A stretch of DNA of 25,965 bases from an uncultured Oscillospiraceae bacterium (GTDB lineage Bacteria > Bacillota > Clostridia > UBA1212 > SIG427). Positions 1 to 6,427 of this stretch are shown here, piece by piece. The stretch lies in contig CABQMV010000011.1 of the NCBI GenBank assembly GCA_902465325.1, positions 1 through 25,965 on the forward strand, written 5' to 3'. How positions within the stretch are numbered: position 1 is the stretch's first letter; each line of letters starts with the position of its first letter. Under the pieces are notes generated by a model. That model was not told the DNA's origin. It saw nothing but the letters and a program-made list of their open reading frames with translations, and did not search any database. The position numbers and the translations under genes are program-made.

Positions 1-84
1 TGCTGCTTTATACAGTGGTCTATTTTAAGTTTACAAAAATAAAACCTGTGTAGAATATTTATACAAAAAAAACGCTTATACAGT

Positions 85-447
85 TCAATTATCCTCAGAT
101 TCTGTCAATTTGTCTAAGGTTTCAAGGATCACCGGCAAATCATTTAAGAAATCAGGGTCAAGGTGTACTTTGCGCCACGCACAAAACGCCGCGTTTTTTC
201 CATCTTTTTTCAAAATACGTCTTGCTTGACATTCATCTTTAGTTTTATCAATATCTATACCAAGAAGAACATCGGAACTAACATTAAAAATGTGGCAAAG
301 TGCCGGCAATTGTGATATATCAGGAGCGGTTCTGTCACACTCCCATTGTGAGATAGCACGAGAAGTAATTCCGAGATACCCCGCGAGTTGTTCTTGTGTT
401 ATATCTTTCTCGCGTCGCAGTCGTTTGATTGTAGACCCAATAGACAT
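85..447 (-). CDS. XRE-family helix-turn-helix transcriptional regulator
   Basis: A 120-residue protein with a Cro/CI-type HTH over about residues 5-60 (TQEQLAGYLGITSRAISQWE is the typical helix-turn-helix stretch), so it should bind DNA as a dimer. The C-terminal half (about 65-120) has no domain I recognise; it is charged and lacks membrane segments. The ATG is preceded by GGAGG with 8 nt spacing, which supports this start. Upstream lies an extended -10 promoter with a perfect palindrome where transcription should begin, so autoregulation is likely. The divergent neighbour is a small exported protein. Family assignment is firm; the target genes are unknown. Confidence 0.9.
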   Translation of the reverse strand: MSIGSTIKRLRREKDITQEQLAGYLGITSRAISQWECDRTAPDISQLPALCHIFNVSSDVLLGIDIDKTKDECQARRILKKDGKNAAFCAWRKVHLDPDFLNDLPVILETLDKLTESEDN

Positions 448-470
448 ATAATCGTCCTCCAGTTAATATT

Positions 471-484
471 CAAAAGCGCTTTTG
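471..484. promoter_or_regulatory. Palindromic operator candidate for the XRE gene
   Basis: CAAAAGCGCTTTTG is a perfect 14-bp palindrome between the -10 box and the ribosome site of the XRE regulator, roughly at +1 to +14. This size, symmetry and position fit an autoregulatory operator for an XRE dimer. The binding protein is inferred. Confidence 0.55.
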
Positions 485-491
485 TGATTTT

Positions 492-500
492 ATTATATCA
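492..500 (-). promoter_or_regulatory. Extended -10 promoter of the XRE gene
   Basis: On the minus strand TGATATAAT gives a perfect TATAAT (497 to 492) with a TG extended -10 element. The hexamer 17 bp further upstream (GTGGAA) is a poor -35, as is common for extended -10 promoters. Transcription would start near 485, just at the palindrome. Confidence 0.55.
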
Positions 501-610
501 AATACGAGGGGTTATTCCACGAAGTATTTGTAGATACAAACCATAGTTCTGCTTTAATTATCAAAGGCATTATATTATTTCATTGATTAAATTTTAATTT
601 GTCAATAAAA

Positions 611-634
611 CCACACTGACAAAAAATTTTGTGG
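611..634. promoter_or_regulatory. Inverted-repeat operator candidate before the small exported protein
   Basis: CCACA at 611-615 is mirrored by TGTGG at 630-634, and an inner inverted repeat ACAAAA / TTTTGT lies at 619-632. It sits just upstream of a CATAAT (635-640) that could be a -10, with CTGACA at 616-621 as a badly spaced -35 (13 bp). The dyad may be an operator for a promoter I cannot define cleanly. Confidence 0.3.
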
Positions 635-677
635 CATAATAAATACATAAATTTAATGTACATAGGGGGTGATAGGA

Positions 678-975
678 ATGAAAAAATTTTTTTTGTTTAT
701 TATGTTTATTGACTATCACTTCACTATCTGTAGTTTGTGCCTCTTCTGTAGAAAGTGAAGAGCCGGCAGTAAAAGTAAAAAATGCACTATACTTATGTAT
801 CGTTCCATCAGAGGAACAGGAAGCAGCTCCTACATTTAGAGTTATTAATACAGAAACAGGCTATGAGTATTCCTCAAAAGAGGAATTCTATACAGAAGAA
901 AGAACATCGGGCGGAATCGTACGTATGGATCTTGTAAACCATGTTATATATCTGATACCGGATGAACAAGAATAG
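678..975 (+). CDS. Small exported protein, signal peptide out of frame by one base
   Basis: The ATG at 678 follows a strong ribosome site (AGGGGGTGATAGGA) but, as written, its frame closes after 26 codons at 758. The long downstream frame opens only at a TTG at 709, which lacks a ribosome site, and runs to the TAG at 973-975. Removing one T from the T8 run at 687-694 joins the two: residues 1-20 become MKKFFCLLCLLTITSLSVVC followed by ASSVESEE, a textbook signal peptide with a plausible cleavage site after VCA. The repaired protein would be 98 residues, with a mature part of about 77 that is acidic and probably beta-rich. I do not recognise the family. The break may be a sequencing error, a real mutation or a phase-variable tract. 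Confidence 0.6.
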
Positions 976-1028
976 TATTTCATTTTGGAAAAGATATAAG
1001 TAATATGATTCGTTTTTCCTTGTCATAT

Positions 1029-1075
1029 AAGAGGTCGTCTATAAATGTTTATTATAGATGGCCTCTTTGATTTAT
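1029..1075 (+). terminator. Terminator after the small exported protein
   Basis: AAGAGGTCGTCTATAA (1029-1044) pairs with TTATAGATGGCCTCTT (1052-1067) through 16 positions, two of them G-U. The tail TGATTTATTTTA is T-rich but not a clean run. The orientation is inferred from the G-U pairs and from the gene upstream. Confidence 0.55.
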
Positions 1076-1261
1076 TTTACAGACGCCTAATTCAGTAAAA
1101 TATTTTCCTTTTATAACTGCGGAATCATTGATTTTTATTGATCTACTCGGATATCGTAGAAAAAATGACCCCGCAAGCTGTCTAGAGCCGTTTTATCTGG
1201 AAACCCTACATTGATTTGTTTAAAAGACCGGACATTTATGAGAGCAAAAATTCTTCCTTGA
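1076..1261. other. Gene-free stretch with a possible decayed coding remnant
   Basis: The gap between the small exported protein and the ABC exporter holds two terminators and this AT-rich filler. One plus-strand frame (about 1132-1284) is open apart from a single TAG at 1183-1185 and reads KPYIDLFKRPDIYESK after the stop, which has protein-like composition. There is no start or ribosome site and I recognise no family. It may be the tail of a lost gene. Confidence 0.25.
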
Positions 1262-1296
1262 AAACAGAAAAGACAGGGGGATAAAATCTCCCTGCC
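1262..1296 (-). terminator. Terminator of the ABC exporter operon
   Basis: On the minus strand GGCAGGGAGAT (1296 to 1286) pairs with ATCCCCCTGTC (1282 to 1272), with one mismatch and one G-U, around a 3-nt loop. TTTTCTGTTTTC follows. It lies 17 bp after the stop of the second ABC gene. Confidence 0.75.
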
Positions 1297-1313
1297 TCTC
1301 TGATAAATAGTAT

Positions 1314-3212
1314 TTATTCCAGCTCAAAGGCCCCCGTATACAATTGATAGTACTGTCCTTTAAGGGCAATCAGGTCCTCATGATTCCCCCGTTCTATAAT
1401 GCGCCCGTGGTCCAATACAATAATAACATCTGAATTTTTTACCGTAGACAGACGATGGGCAATGACAAATACCGTTCTGCCCTCCATTAAAGCATCCATT
1501 CCCCTCTGGACAATCGCCTCTGTTCTGGTATCAATAGACGAAGTAGCCTCATCCAAAATCATAACTGGAGGGTCCGCCACAGCGGCTCTGGCTATAGAAA
1601 GAAGCTGCCGCTGTCCCTGAGAGAGATTCGCTCCGTTTCCGGAAAGCTGCGTCTGATACCCGTCCGGCAGACGGGTAATAAAATCGTCTGCTCCGGCCAG
1701 CTTCGCAGCCGCGATACACTCCTCGTCAGTCGCATCCAATTTCCCATAGCGGATATTTTCTATCACCGTTCCGGTAAAAAGATTGGTATCCTGCAGCACC
1801 ATTCCCAGAGAATGCCGCAGGTCCTCCTTTTTAATTTTATTTATATTAATACCGTCATAGCGTATTTTACCATCCGCAATATCGTAAAACCTGTTTAAAA
1901 GGTTGGTAATGGTGGTCTTACCCGCTCCCGTAGCTCCTACAAAGGCAACCTTCTGCCCTGGCTTGGCATACAGAGATATATTGTGCAGAATCGTCTTTCC
2001 CTCCTGATAGGCAAAATCCACATCAAACAGCCGTACATCTCCGGTAAGCTTTGTATAAGTAACTGTCCCCTGTGCCCTATGCGGATGCTTCCAGGCCCAG
2101 ATCCCCGTCCGTTCCCGGCATTCTGTCAGCACACCGTCCTCTTCCCGGACATTTACCAGCGTAACATAACCCGCATCCTCCTCCGGCTTCTCATCCATCA
2201 GGCGGAAAACCCTCTCCGTACCGGCCAGACCCATAACAACCGCGTTAATCTGATGGGAAACCTGATTAATATTACCCACAAATTGCTTTGTCATATTTAA
2301 AAAAGGAACCGCAATACTGATACTGACGGCCATCCCGGAGATGCTGAGATTTGGCACTCTGGACAGCAGCAGAAGCCCGCCGGCCGCAGCCACAACAACA
2401 TACAGCACATTTCCAATATTATTTAAAATAGGACCCAATATATTGGCATACCGATTTGCCTGTCTGGATTCCTCGTACAGCTGGTCATTAAGCCTGTCAA
2501 AATCAGCCTTGCTTTCCTCCTCATGACAAAAAACCTTTATAACCTTTTGTCCGTTCATCATTTCCTCAATAAAGCCCTCTACTCTCCCCAGAGCATTTTG
2601 CTGGCGGATGAAATACCGGGCGGAACCGCCGCCCACCTTTTTCGTAATAAAAAAGATGGCCACAACGCCGGCCAGGACCACCAGAGTCAGCCAGACACAG
2701 TAATAAATCATAATACAGAAAACCGTCAGAACCATTAAAGCTGACATAAGAAGCTGCGGAAAGCTCTGGGAAATCATCTGCCGCAGAGTATCAATGTCAT
2801 TGGTATAATGGCTCATGATATCTCCATGATTGTTCGTATCAAAATATTTAACAGGCAAATGCTGCATACCGCCAAACATTTCTTCCCGAAGCTTCTTCAG
2901 CGTACCCTGTGTAATAACGGCCATCAGCTGGTTAAAGGCAAATCCGGCTGCCAGAGACAGTACATAAAACACTGCCAAAATTAATACAAAGTGGAGAATC
3001 TGTCCGCCTACGGCTTCCCAATCTCCGCTCTGCCAGCTTTGCTCTACATTAGCAATAATATTTTGCATAAAAACAGCAGGCAGAGCACTGACTATAGCAT
3101 TAAAAACAATACAGATTACCGTCACCGGCATAAGCACAGGATAAAATCTGTGTATCGTTTTTAAAAGTCTCCGAATAATCCCCTTTTTGCCTTGTCTATT
3201 TTTCACTGACAT
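1314..3212 (-). CDS. ABC exporter half-transporter with the consensus ATPase site
   Basis: A type IV (MsbA/LmrA-like) ABC half-transporter of 632 residues: an N-terminal six-helix membrane domain (about 20-340), then an ATPase domain. Walker A is GATGAGKT (426-433), the signature is LSQGQ (530-534), Walker B ends in D554-E555 and the switch histidine is H586, so the catalytic residues are intact. An extra segment of about 44 residues (348-391) links membrane and ATPase domains. The frame extends to 3314, but the ATG at 3212 starts a family-like N-terminus and overlaps the upstream gene's end by 17 nt, implying translational coupling. With that partner it should form a heterodimer that exports drugs or other amphipathic compounds. 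The LSQGQ signature plus a degenerate partner resembles TM287/288, LmrCD and BmrCD. Substrate unknown. Confidence 0.93.
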   Translation of the reverse strand: MSVKNRQGKKGIIRRLLKTIHRFYPVLMPVTVICIVFNAIVSALPAVFMQNIIANVEQSWQSGDWEAVGGQILHFVLILAVFYVLSLAAGFAFNQLMAVITQGTLKKLREEMFGGMQHLPVKYFDTNNHGDIMSHYTNDIDTLRQMISQSFPQLLMSALMVLTVFCIMIYYCVWLTLVVLAGVVAIFFITKKVGGGSARYFIRQQNALGRVEGFIEEMMNGQKVIKVFCHEEESKADFDRLNDQLYEESRQANRYANILGPILNNIGNVLYVVVAAAGGLLLLSRVPNLSISGMAVSISIAVPFLNMTKQFVGNINQVSHQINAVVMGLAGTERVFRLMDEKPEEDAGYVTLVNVREEDGVLTECRERTGIWAWKHPHRAQGTVTYTKLTGDVRLFDVDFAYQEGKTILHNISLYAKPGQKVAFVGATGAGKTTITNLLNRFYDIADGKIRYDGININKIKKEDLRHSLGMVLQDTNLFTGTVIENIRYGKLDATDEECIAAAKLAGADDFITRLPDGYQTQLSGNGANLSQGQRQLLSIARAAVADPPVMILDEATSSIDTRTEAIVQRGMDALMEGRTVFVIAHRLSTVKNSDVIIVLDHGRIIERGNHEDLIALKGQYYQLYTGAFELE

Positions 3213-4947
3213 CACCTGCTTCCGCCTTATTCTGCGAAATATAAATCTCACGGTATATAGCATCTTCCGCCAACAGCTGCCTATGCGTTCCAATGGCGTG
3301 AATGGTGCCGCCATCCATTACAATAATCCGGTCAGCATCCTCTACGGAAGCCGTTCTCTGAGCAATAATAATTTTAGTTGTTTCCGGTATGTACTGACGC
3401 AGTGCCTGACGAATCCTGGCATCGGTCTGCGTATCTACAGCACTGGTAGAATCATCCAGTATCAGAATTTTCGGCTTCTTCAGCAATGCCCTTGCAATAC
3501 AGAGCCGCTGCTTCTGCCCTCCTGATACATTGGCGCCGCCCTGCTCAATATACGTATCATAGCCCTTGGGAAACTGCGAAATAAACTCATCCGCGCAGGC
3601 CAGCCTGCAGGCCTGCACCAGCTCCTTGTCATCGGCCTTCTGATTACCCCAGCGCAGATTCTCCTTGATAGTCCCGGAAAATAAAATATTTTTCTGCAGT
3701 ACCACTGCCACCTGATTTCTGAGAGAGGTTAGATCATAATCTCTCACATCCAGTCCTCCCACTTTAACAACCCCTTCTGTGGCATCGTATAGACGGGATA
3801 TCAGCTGAATCAAAGACGACTTAGAGGATCCCGTTCCCCCTATAATCCCAATTGTCTCCCCGGACCGGATCTCCATATTAATATGAGAAAGCGCCATCCG
3901 CTTTGCCTTTTTTGCATAGCGGAAACTGACATTTTCAAAAGAAACAGAGCCGTCTTTCACCTCATATACCGGCTGCTCCGGATTTTCTAAAGAGCTTTTT
4001 TCCTCCAATACCTCTACAATTCTCTTCCCAGATTCTCCGGCCATAATAATCATAACAAATACCATAGAAAGCATCATGAGGCTGTTTAACATCATAAAGC
4101 TGTAAGTCAGAAGGGCAGAGAACTGACCCACATCTAAATCCAGTCCCCGGGAAGTAATAATCGTATAAGAGCCAAAGGACAGTACAAAAACCATTACCGC
4201 ATAAATACAAAACTGCATCATAGGTCCGTTCAGAGCAAGAATCCGTTCTGCCTTGGTAAAATCCGCGCACACATCCTCCGCCGCTGTATTAAATTTTTTC
4301 TGCTCATACTCCTCTCTCACAAAAGATTTTACTACCCGCATAGCTTTCACATTTTCCTGTATAGAGCTGTTTAAATTATCGTATTTTTTAAACACCTTGC
4401 GAAAGAGAGGCATCGTTTTATAGATGACGACACCCAGCCCCACCGCTAAAATGGGAAGAACCACCAGAAAAATCCAGGCCATTTTCCCTCCCATAACAAA
4501 AGCCATGACAAAGGCAAAAATCAACATCAGCGGCGCGCGGATGGCAATCCGGATAATCATCATAAAAGCATTTTGGACATTGGTAATGTCCGTGGTCATA
4601 CGGGTAACCAGAGAAGAGGTCAAAAATTTATCTATATTTTCAAAGGAATACCTCTGTATACTGTAAAACATATCCCGCCGCAAATTCCTTGCAAAGCCGC
4701 AGGAAGCTGTTGCGCTGGTGGATCCGGCAACCGCTCCGAACAGCAGCGACAGCCCCGCCATAATTACCAAAACCGCACCGAACTGAAAAATCACCTCCAT
4801 ATGACAGCCGCCCTTTATTTCGTTAACCAGCATAGCGGTAACAAAAGGAATAATGCATTCCAGGACGACCTCCAGAGCAACCAGTATGGGGGTAGCAATT
4901 GACACCTTTTTATATTCCCTGATGCTATTCGCTAATTTCTTTATCAT
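3196..4947 (-). CDS. ABC exporter half-transporter with the degenerate ATPase site
   Basis: 583 residues: membrane domain (about 15-310) then ATPase domain. The nucleotide-site residues depart from consensus: Walker A is GGTGSSKS (370-377, S for the usual G before K), the Walker B catalytic glutamate is aspartate (D499), and the switch histidine is glutamine (Q530, in IIIAQRTASV). The signature VSGGQ (474-478) is good. In heterodimeric exporters this pattern marks the subunit whose Walker motifs form the non-hydrolysing site while its signature completes the active site of the partner. First gene of a two-gene operon; the start has AGGAG 13 nt upstream, a rather long spacing. It follows a leader with an intrinsic terminator and a palindrome-covered promoter. 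Confidence 0.93.
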   Translation of the reverse strand: MIKKLANSIREYKKVSIATPILVALEVVLECIIPFVTAMLVNEIKGGCHMEVIFQFGAVLVIMAGLSLLFGAVAGSTSATASCGFARNLRRDMFYSIQRYSFENIDKFLTSSLVTRMTTDITNVQNAFMMIIRIAIRAPLMLIFAFVMAFVMGGKMAWIFLVVLPILAVGLGVVIYKTMPLFRKVFKKYDNLNSSIQENVKAMRVVKSFVREEYEQKKFNTAAEDVCADFTKAERILALNGPMMQFCIYAVMVFVLSFGSYTIITSRGLDLDVGQFSALLTYSFMMLNSLMMLSMVFVMIIMAGESGKRIVEVLEEKSSLENPEQPVYEVKDGSVSFENVSFRYAKKAKRMALSHINMEIRSGETIGIIGGTGSSKSSLIQLISRLYDATEGVVKVGGLDVRDYDLTSLRNQVAVVLQKNILFSGTIKENLRWGNQKADDKELVQACRLACADEFISQFPKGYDTYIEQGGANVSGGQKQRLCIARALLKKPKILILDDSTSAVDTQTDARIRQALRQYIPETTKIIIAQRTASVEDADRIIVMDGGTIHAIGTHRQLLAEDAIYREIYISQNKAEAGDVSEK

Positions 4948-4975
4948 ACAATACTCTCGCTCCTCTTATTCTTAT

Positions 4976-5025
4976 AAAAAGAGCAGCGCCAGTCACCTGA
5001 TTGTTTTCTGTGACAGACACCACTC
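4976..5025 (-). terminator. Attenuator-type terminator in the ABC exporter leader
   Basis: In minus-strand RNA GAGTGGTGTCTGTCAC (5025 to 5010) pairs with GTGACTGGCGCTGCTC (4996 to 4981) over 16 positions with a single T-T mismatch, a 13-nt loop, and TTTTT directly after (4980-4976). Several pairs are G-U, which would be C-A mismatches on the other strand, so the structure belongs to the minus strand. It ends 29 nt before the exporter ATG and lies downstream of that operon's promoter, so it must be bypassed for expression. Confidence 0.75.
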
Positions 5026-5090
5026 GTTTTTTTTCTTCTATTTTGTTTAAAATACTTGCGGACAGCCTTGCGCTTTGCCGCCTGAGAAAT

Positions 5091-5103
5091 TCCTTTCCCT
5101 TCC
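5091..5103 (-). promoter_or_regulatory. Shine-Dalgarno-like stretch at the 5' end of the exporter leader
   Basis: GGAAGGGAAAGGA lies only about 6 nt after the predicted transcription start. No ATG, GTG or TTG follows at a suitable distance. One frame stays open from an ATT at 5090 through the attenuator to a TGA that overlaps the exporter ATG (ATGA), and would encode a Lys/Arg-rich peptide of 48 residues. Leader-peptide coding is possible but unproven. Confidence 0.3.
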
Positions 5104-5115
5104 AGCTGCACAACT

Positions 5116-5143
5116 ATTATACCATCAAAAGTTTTTTTGTCAA
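5116..5143 (-). promoter_or_regulatory. Consensus sigma-A promoter of the ABC exporter operon
   Basis: TTGACA (5143 to 5138), a 16-bp spacer and TATAAT (5121 to 5116), both hexamers perfect. Transcription should start near 5109, giving a leader of about 160 nt before the exporter ATG. Confidence 0.8.
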
Positions 5144-5153
5144 GGTACCTTGA
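5140..5153. promoter_or_regulatory. Palindromic operator overlapping the exporter -35 box
   Basis: TCAAGGTACCTTGA is a perfect 14-bp palindrome that shares 4 bp with the -35 hexamer. Symmetry, length and position fit a repressor site of MarR type, the usual local regulator of such exporters, but no regulator gene adjoins this operon. The binding protein is unknown. Confidence 0.6.
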
Positions 5154-5187
5154 TATTTAAAAGCACAAGGGATTCCTGTTAAACAAC

Positions 5188-5227
5188 AAAAAAAGACCAT
5201 CTCAAATCTACTGATCTGGGACAGCCT
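5188..5227 (-). terminator. Terminator of the ferritin gene
   Basis: Minus-strand AGGCTGTCCCAGATC (5227 to 5213) pairs with GATTTGAGATGGTCT (5208 to 5194) around a 4-nt loop, with four G-U pairs and one mismatch. Seven T follow. It lies 14 bp beyond the ferritin stop. Confidence 0.8.
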
Positions 5228-5241
5228 TAAAAGCAAAAGGA

Positions 5242-5751
5242 TTACAGTGTCAGAGACGGCGCTGTATAAGTTCTTGCACCCAACTCACTGTTCAGCATAT
5301 AAAGTCCCTTGGCATCTGTACCAAAGAGCTCCATTTTTGTAATCAGATCGGAAGCCGTCTTCTCCTCTTCCCCCTGTTCCTTGACAAACCAGTCCAACAG
5401 CTGCATAGTACGGAAATCCTTTCCCTCATAAGCGGCTCCATAGATGGTATTAATCAAGGAGGTAACATATTTTTCATGTTCTAAAGCGGCTTTCAGCGGG
5501 GCCATGTGATCATTTAGCTCTTTGTCCGGTCTGGCAATAGGCCCAAAGGTTACCTTCTCTCCGTTATTCTGCAAATACTGATAGAACAGCAAGGCATGAT
5601 CTCTCTCCTCCTGCGCCTGTACCTTATACCAGTTCTCAAAGCCGTCCAGCCCCACAGAGGCATAATAATTGGCAAAATCTAAATACAGATATGCCGAATA
5701 AAATTCCTTATTGATCTGTTCATTAATCAATTCCGCTACTTTTTTATCCAT
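5242..5751 (-). CDS. ftnA: Bacterial non-haem ferritin
   Basis: A 169-residue four-helix ferritin that oxidises Fe(II) and stores it as a mineral inside a 24-subunit cytosolic shell. The ferroxidase residues are in place: E16 in KEFYSAYLYL, E49 and H52 in QEERDHALLF, and later a KEQGEEEK segment that supplies the distal ligand. Length and the lack of the bacterioferritin haem methionine pattern favour FtnA. The start has AGGAAGGGAG about 11 nt upstream. It has its own promoter and terminator, so it is a separate unit beside the feo uptake operon; together they form an iron uptake and storage block. Confidence 0.95.
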   Translation of the reverse strand: MDKKVAELINEQINKEFYSAYLYLDFANYYASVGLDGFENWYKVQAQEERDHALLFYQYLQNNGEKVTFGPIARPDKELNDHMAPLKAALEHEKYVTSLINTIYGAAYEGKDFRTMQLLDWFVKEQGEEEKTASDLITKMELFGTDAKGLYMLNSELGARTYTAPSLTL

Positions 5752-5814
5752 TCTCTTTTATACTCCCTTCCTCTGCCAAATCACGTCCGTATAAAATCAG
5801 CCGACGTTGGTTTT

Positions 5815-5842
5815 ATTGTAATACATTTCAGAAATAAGTCAA
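5815..5842 (-). promoter_or_regulatory. Promoter of the ferritin gene
   Basis: TTGACT (5842 to 5837), 16-bp spacer, TACAAT (5820 to 5815); each hexamer matches consensus at five of six positions. I see no copy of the GTTAG/CTAAC operator here, so the feo regulator probably does not act on ferritin at this site. Confidence 0.65.
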
Positions 5843-5916
5843 TATGCCCCTGGAGCTCCTTTTCCGTCTGAAATCCCAATCAGCTTCTCTTTTTTCTATT
5901 ATGTCCGGCCTATGAA

Positions 5917-5940
5917 ACAGAGGAAGAAGAAGCCTCTATA
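5917..5940 (-). terminator. Weak terminator candidate at the end of the feo operon
   Basis: Minus-strand AGAGG (5937 to 5933) pairs with CCTCT (5923 to 5919) around a 9-nt loop and is followed by GTTTC. The stem is short and the T run is poor, so termination here is uncertain. Confidence 0.3.
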
Positions 5941-5947
5941 ACGCTCA

Positions 5948-6303
5948 TTACAGTATACGCACCAATTCTCCATTTACAGCCTCTCGAAGCCGCTGTTCAG
6001 ACAAGGATTTTTTCATCCGTACCGTTACACGCCCTGTACTGACATCCGCTTTTGCCCACACGCCGTCCATTGAATTCAGTGTATTTTCAATTCTCCTGGC
6101 ACAGTTTCCGCATACCATCCCGTCTACCAGTAGCACTGCAAAATAAGGATAGTTTTCTTTTTTCGATTCTTTACCCTCACCTTTTCGACATGGTCTCCGT
6201 CTCCTGTGCCGCAGCAGCCGCGGGACAGCTTTTTGATATAGCCTTTTAGAACAAAAACGGTAAATAGCACAAAAAGAATCCCCACAACGATATACCAAAT
6301 CAT
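5948..6303 (-). CDS. FeoB-associated membrane protein with HMA domain, split by a -1 frame change
   Basis: The ATG at 6303 has a perfect AGGAGGT 7 nt upstream. Its frame encodes a single membrane helix (IVVGILFVLFTVFVL, residues 5-19), then a basic stretch and a CCG motif (C30, C31), typical of the FeoB-associated Cys-rich membrane proteins, and stops after 59 codons at 6124. The -1 frame continues to 5948 and encodes a heavy-metal-associated domain with the metal-binding motif GMVCGNCA. A -1 step at the A AAA AAG heptamer (6163-6157) joins them into a 118-residue anchor-plus-HMA protein that resembles in-frame homologues I recall from other Clostridia. The expected AGY-type turn near the end of the HMA fold is shortened (NGELVRIL). 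The role is probably to bind metal next to FeoB. Whether the shift is programmed, a mutation or a sequencing error cannot be settled from sequence. Confidence 0.75.
6114..6183 (-). promoter_or_regulatory. Putative -1 programmed frameshift signal
   Basis: Three elements lie in the order known from dnaX. A Shine-Dalgarno-like AAGGTGAGGG (6183-6174) ends 10 nt before the slippery heptamer A AAA AAG (6163-6157), which is phased correctly in the zero frame (CGA AAA AAG). ACTATCC (6153-6147) then pairs with GGATGGT (6120-6114), enclosing a small CAGT/ACTG hairpin, starting 3 nt after the heptamer. The product of shifting is the expected full-length fusion. Confidence 0.55.
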
Positions 6304-6328
6304 TCAAAAGACCTCCTCTGTGTGTATT

Positions 6329-6368
6329 TATAAGGGAAACACAAAACGGAATTTGCGTTTCCCTTATA
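6329..6368 (-). repeat. Long intercistronic hairpin between feoB and the HMA gene
   Basis: The 17-nt arms (6368-6352 and 6345-6329 on the minus strand) pair completely, with one G-U, around a 6-nt loop. No T run follows, so this is not a standard terminator. It could stabilise the 3' end of the feoB message or set the ratio of the two cistrons. Confidence 0.6.
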
Positions 6369-6427
6369 GCGATTTCTGCAAAATAGCGCGGAGAGAAGGC
6401 TCCCCTCTCTTGCCGGCAGACTGTAAA

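Noticed and set aside
1..84. TTATACAGT repeated at about 8 and 75
   Set aside because: Only a 9-bp match in AT-rich DNA; no flanking structure to suggest an element or attachment site.
4925..5113. 62-codon minus-strand frame starting at TTG before the ABC exporter
   Set aside because: The TTG lies upstream of the predicted transcription start and the frame ends inside the exporter gene. No family resemblance, including to MarR.
5948..6307. TTG start at 6307 giving a single 119-codon frame for the HMA gene
   Set aside because: Its N-terminal half is arginine-rich nonsense, while the ATG at 6303 has the ideal ribosome site and encodes the expected membrane helix. The frame change is the better explanation.
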